From: Malurus cyaneus samueli
Taxonomy: Eukaryota > Chordata > Aves > Passeriformes > Maluridae
NCBI GenBank assembly: GCA_009741485.1
Contig: CM019220.1
Coordinates: forward strand, 30,175,891 to 30,239,890
DNA length: 64,000 nucleotides
Direction: 5' to 3'
Shown: piece by piece, positions 62,077 through 64,000 of the stretch
How positions within the stretch are numbered: position 1 is the stretch's first letter
How the letters are laid out: each line of letters starts with the position of its first letter
The notes under the pieces: generated by a model
Databases searched by the model: none
What the model saw: only the letters and a program-made list of their open reading frames with translations
Told to the model about the DNA's origin: nothing
Program-made: the position numbers and the translations under genes

Positions 62077-64000
62077 GAGTTAAATCAGAGATAACGGTCT
62101 GCAAAATACTGAGGGTGACAACGCAGAAAAATGTCACTTTAAATCACCAGCAGCCCAACCACATCTGCTATCACACCTGTGCTCTCTTTTCTGCTCCACT
62201 CTGGCACCCTCAAAGCAGTAGGGGTTAGAGCCAGCCTCGCATCTCCAGCTCCCTGAAGTGTGGCTCTACCACCAGCCTGCATCCCTCTCACCTGGAGCAC
62301 ACCAGGCACTGACCCTGCACCCTCAAACTGCTCCTGCTAGGAATTCACTGCTGGTGCTGGGATCTGTAACAACAGAATTACAGGAGCTGCTGACCCCATC
62401 TGGATTTCACAAACCTCATCAGTCAGGTGAGACAGCTAAAGGAGCCCTGCTTACATCTGATATTTGATACGCATGAAAACAGTGATCCAATAATAAACTG
62501 AATATTCGTCTCTGGTGCCAAACGTGGAAGTTCAATTAAGTTACTTTTGAAAGAGGGATCTAGAATCTCCACACATAGTCCACTTCTATTCTAGAGACAG
62601 GAATAATGAAAAGCTGACACCCAGAAGGCTCATTGTTTAGAAAGATGCTTATCCAAGACTAATCAGGGGGCAAGGACAGGGAAACAGGGCTCTGTTACGG
62701 CACATGAAGTTGAATACTTCAAAGCAGACCTTTAACAGGCTTTACATGGTCTTTGTACTCAGGTTGGAAATCGGCTTTCCTGCCTCCTGAGAATTTGTCT
62801 GGGAGCATCTTCCCAGTGCTTCCTGCCCTGAGAAGCACCTTCCCCTGCACAAAGAGTGTCTGTCAATAAAGACTGAGCACCTCAGCTCCTGCCATCATTA
62901 CACTGCTCCATAAAAGCCAAGCTGTTCCAAAGGGGAGGAATTAGATTGTGCAAGAGCTGCAGTGGGAACACTGGGGTAACTTGGATCAGGCAGTTTTGCC
63001 AAGCTATTTCTGGAAAAAAATAAACACTGCTACTCAGTGCTTATGATTAATAATGTTATCTTGTAGCTAATTTTATTCCTTGCCCCTCTCTTCTCCTGCC
63101 TTCCAATTTGGAAGCGCATTTAATTATGAAAACATGAGCACTAGACTGTGAATTTTGATATATTAATTTCACCATGGTTTTGTTTCTACACTGCACCACC
63201 AAAGCTCTCAAGGACAACCAGTCAAGGAGACAATGAAAATCATAACACCTGGGGTAATTTTCTTAAGCAAAGTCAACATTAGGCAATTTCTTACTCACAA
63301 ATTTCATTCCATTACTGAAACCTATAACCATGATGCACCTTGCTCCTGTTTTTCAACACCACAATTTTCATTTGATGACTGGAGACAGAGCAAGGACTTA
63401 GTGGTTTGTTTGCTTGGGGCTTTTTTAAGCACTGGAACGGGAAATTACTGATTACTAAGAGGTAAGACAAAACCAAAATGAACACAAATGGAAAACCATG
63501 ACCATACTCCTGAGCTTCTTCACCGGACAGCCCAACTGTTCCTAATTTCATGCCTGCCCAAAGATGCATGTATGCCTTTCCTGGGTGAGGTCAGCTGCCC
63601 AACACTGCGCCCAGTTACACGTTCACCATTCATTTATTGACTCCTCTCTGCTCCATTCTGATTGCTCACGTTAGGAGCTCTGGCCTCATTGTTTCACTGA
63701 CATCTCACTGCCCAGTCTGTGTTTCCATCCTTTAGCCACCACTAGCCCACATCTCCAGAAGCACCATCCACACAACAGTTCTAACATTTGCATGGTCGTT
63801 TTGTTGTCTCTCTAAATCTGTTTTAATTACTTAGAGAGAAACATGAGGCATGGCATTATAGCAGTGTTAGAAATACAGCTCTGTGAATAAGTGACCTTTT
63901 TGATCTATTGACTGTTCCAAAATCACCATGAAATTATTAGCTCAAAGTTGGCTTAATATATGTCTGCATATTTCCCAGGCAAAATGAAAAATAAAAATCT

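Larger units (their letters stand above)
16195..64000 (-). other. TMEFF2: TMEFF2 locus, 3' part of the gene (five terminal exons plus introns)
   Basis: TMEFF2 (tomoregulin-2) is a type I membrane protein with two Kazal/follistatin-like modules, one EGF-like domain, one transmembrane helix and a short cytoplasmic tail. It is known mainly from brain and prostate and has been linked to activin/BMP and PDGF ligand binding. Five minus-strand exons in this window translate into a continuous, in-phase C-terminal half of about 195 codons that I recognise as TMEFF2 rather than TMEFF1. The deciding features are the juxtamembrane KKDYSVLYVVPGPVRFQ and the C-terminal end TTRASTRLI. All four junctions between the exons have GT donors and AG acceptors and compatible phases (1, 1, 2, 2). 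The left limit is a 3' end inferred from poly(A) signals; the right limit is simply the window edge. Upstream exons (first Kazal module, signal peptide, 5' UTR) were not found. Confidence 0.96.
45281..64000 (-). other. TMEFF2: TMEFF2 intron upstream of the Kazal 2 exon, partial (at least 18.7 kb)
   Basis: Everything right of 45280 lies upstream of the Kazal 2 exon on the minus strand. I looked for the preceding exon, which should end in acidic residues and TG of the split Trp, and did not find it, so this appears to be a single large intron running off the window. It holds a CpG-rich spot (about 47960-48035), the 31-bp minisatellite (51331-52438), a chimeric SINE (55123-55237), a motif-rich patch (56440-56560) and an A-rich tract (62043-62076). 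A small exon missed by eye is possible. Confidence 0.75.

Overview
The window looks like nuclear DNA from a bird, probably a songbird. The evidence is a CR1 LINE 3' end near 1.2 kb, a SINE near 55.2 kb with a tRNA-Ile-like head and a CR1-like tail (an architecture I associate with zebra finch TguSINE1), and minus-strand exons whose translation matches the 3' half of vertebrate TMEFF2 (tomoregulin-2) almost residue for residue. Species and chromosome cannot be fixed from the sequence alone.

Layout. Positions 1 to about 16,190 are the 3' flank of TMEFF2, with no gene I can support. This flank carries a CR1 scrap, a roughly 2 kb (TGGA)n tract (2540-4517), AT-rich unique DNA, a roughly 2.2 kb minisatellite built from 18- and 24-bp units (9070-11244), homopolymer tracts and a CpG-rich patch (12120-12300). 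From about 16,195 to the right edge the window lies inside TMEFF2, transcribed right to left. The 3' UTR has two AATAAA signals. Five coding exons lie at 16493-16589, 21233-21391, 22872-22995, 44240-44299 and 45132-45280, with intact GT/AG sites and matching phases. The stretch from 45281 to 64000 is the 3' part of a large intron; I found no upstream exon in it. It holds a 31-bp minisatellite (about 51.33-52.44 kb) and the SINE.

Gene content. The five exons encode, in order, the second Kazal/follistatin-like module, a Thr-rich linker with an N-glycosylation sequon, a six-cysteine EGF-like domain split over two exons, the juxtamembrane segment and single transmembrane helix, and a short basic cytoplasmic tail ending in a stop. 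That is about the last 195 residues of a protein of about 374. The first Kazal module, signal peptide and promoter lie beyond the right edge or were not found.

The very long open frames over the tandem arrays (up to about 800 codons) come from repeat periodicity and are not treated as genes. I found no clearly new biological system. The most interesting leads are the mosaic 18/24-bp minisatellite, the chimeric SINE, a Pumilio-type motif overlapping the TMEFF2 poly(A) signal, readable intron-retention C-termini, and a few motif-dense noncoding patches that could be regulatory elements.
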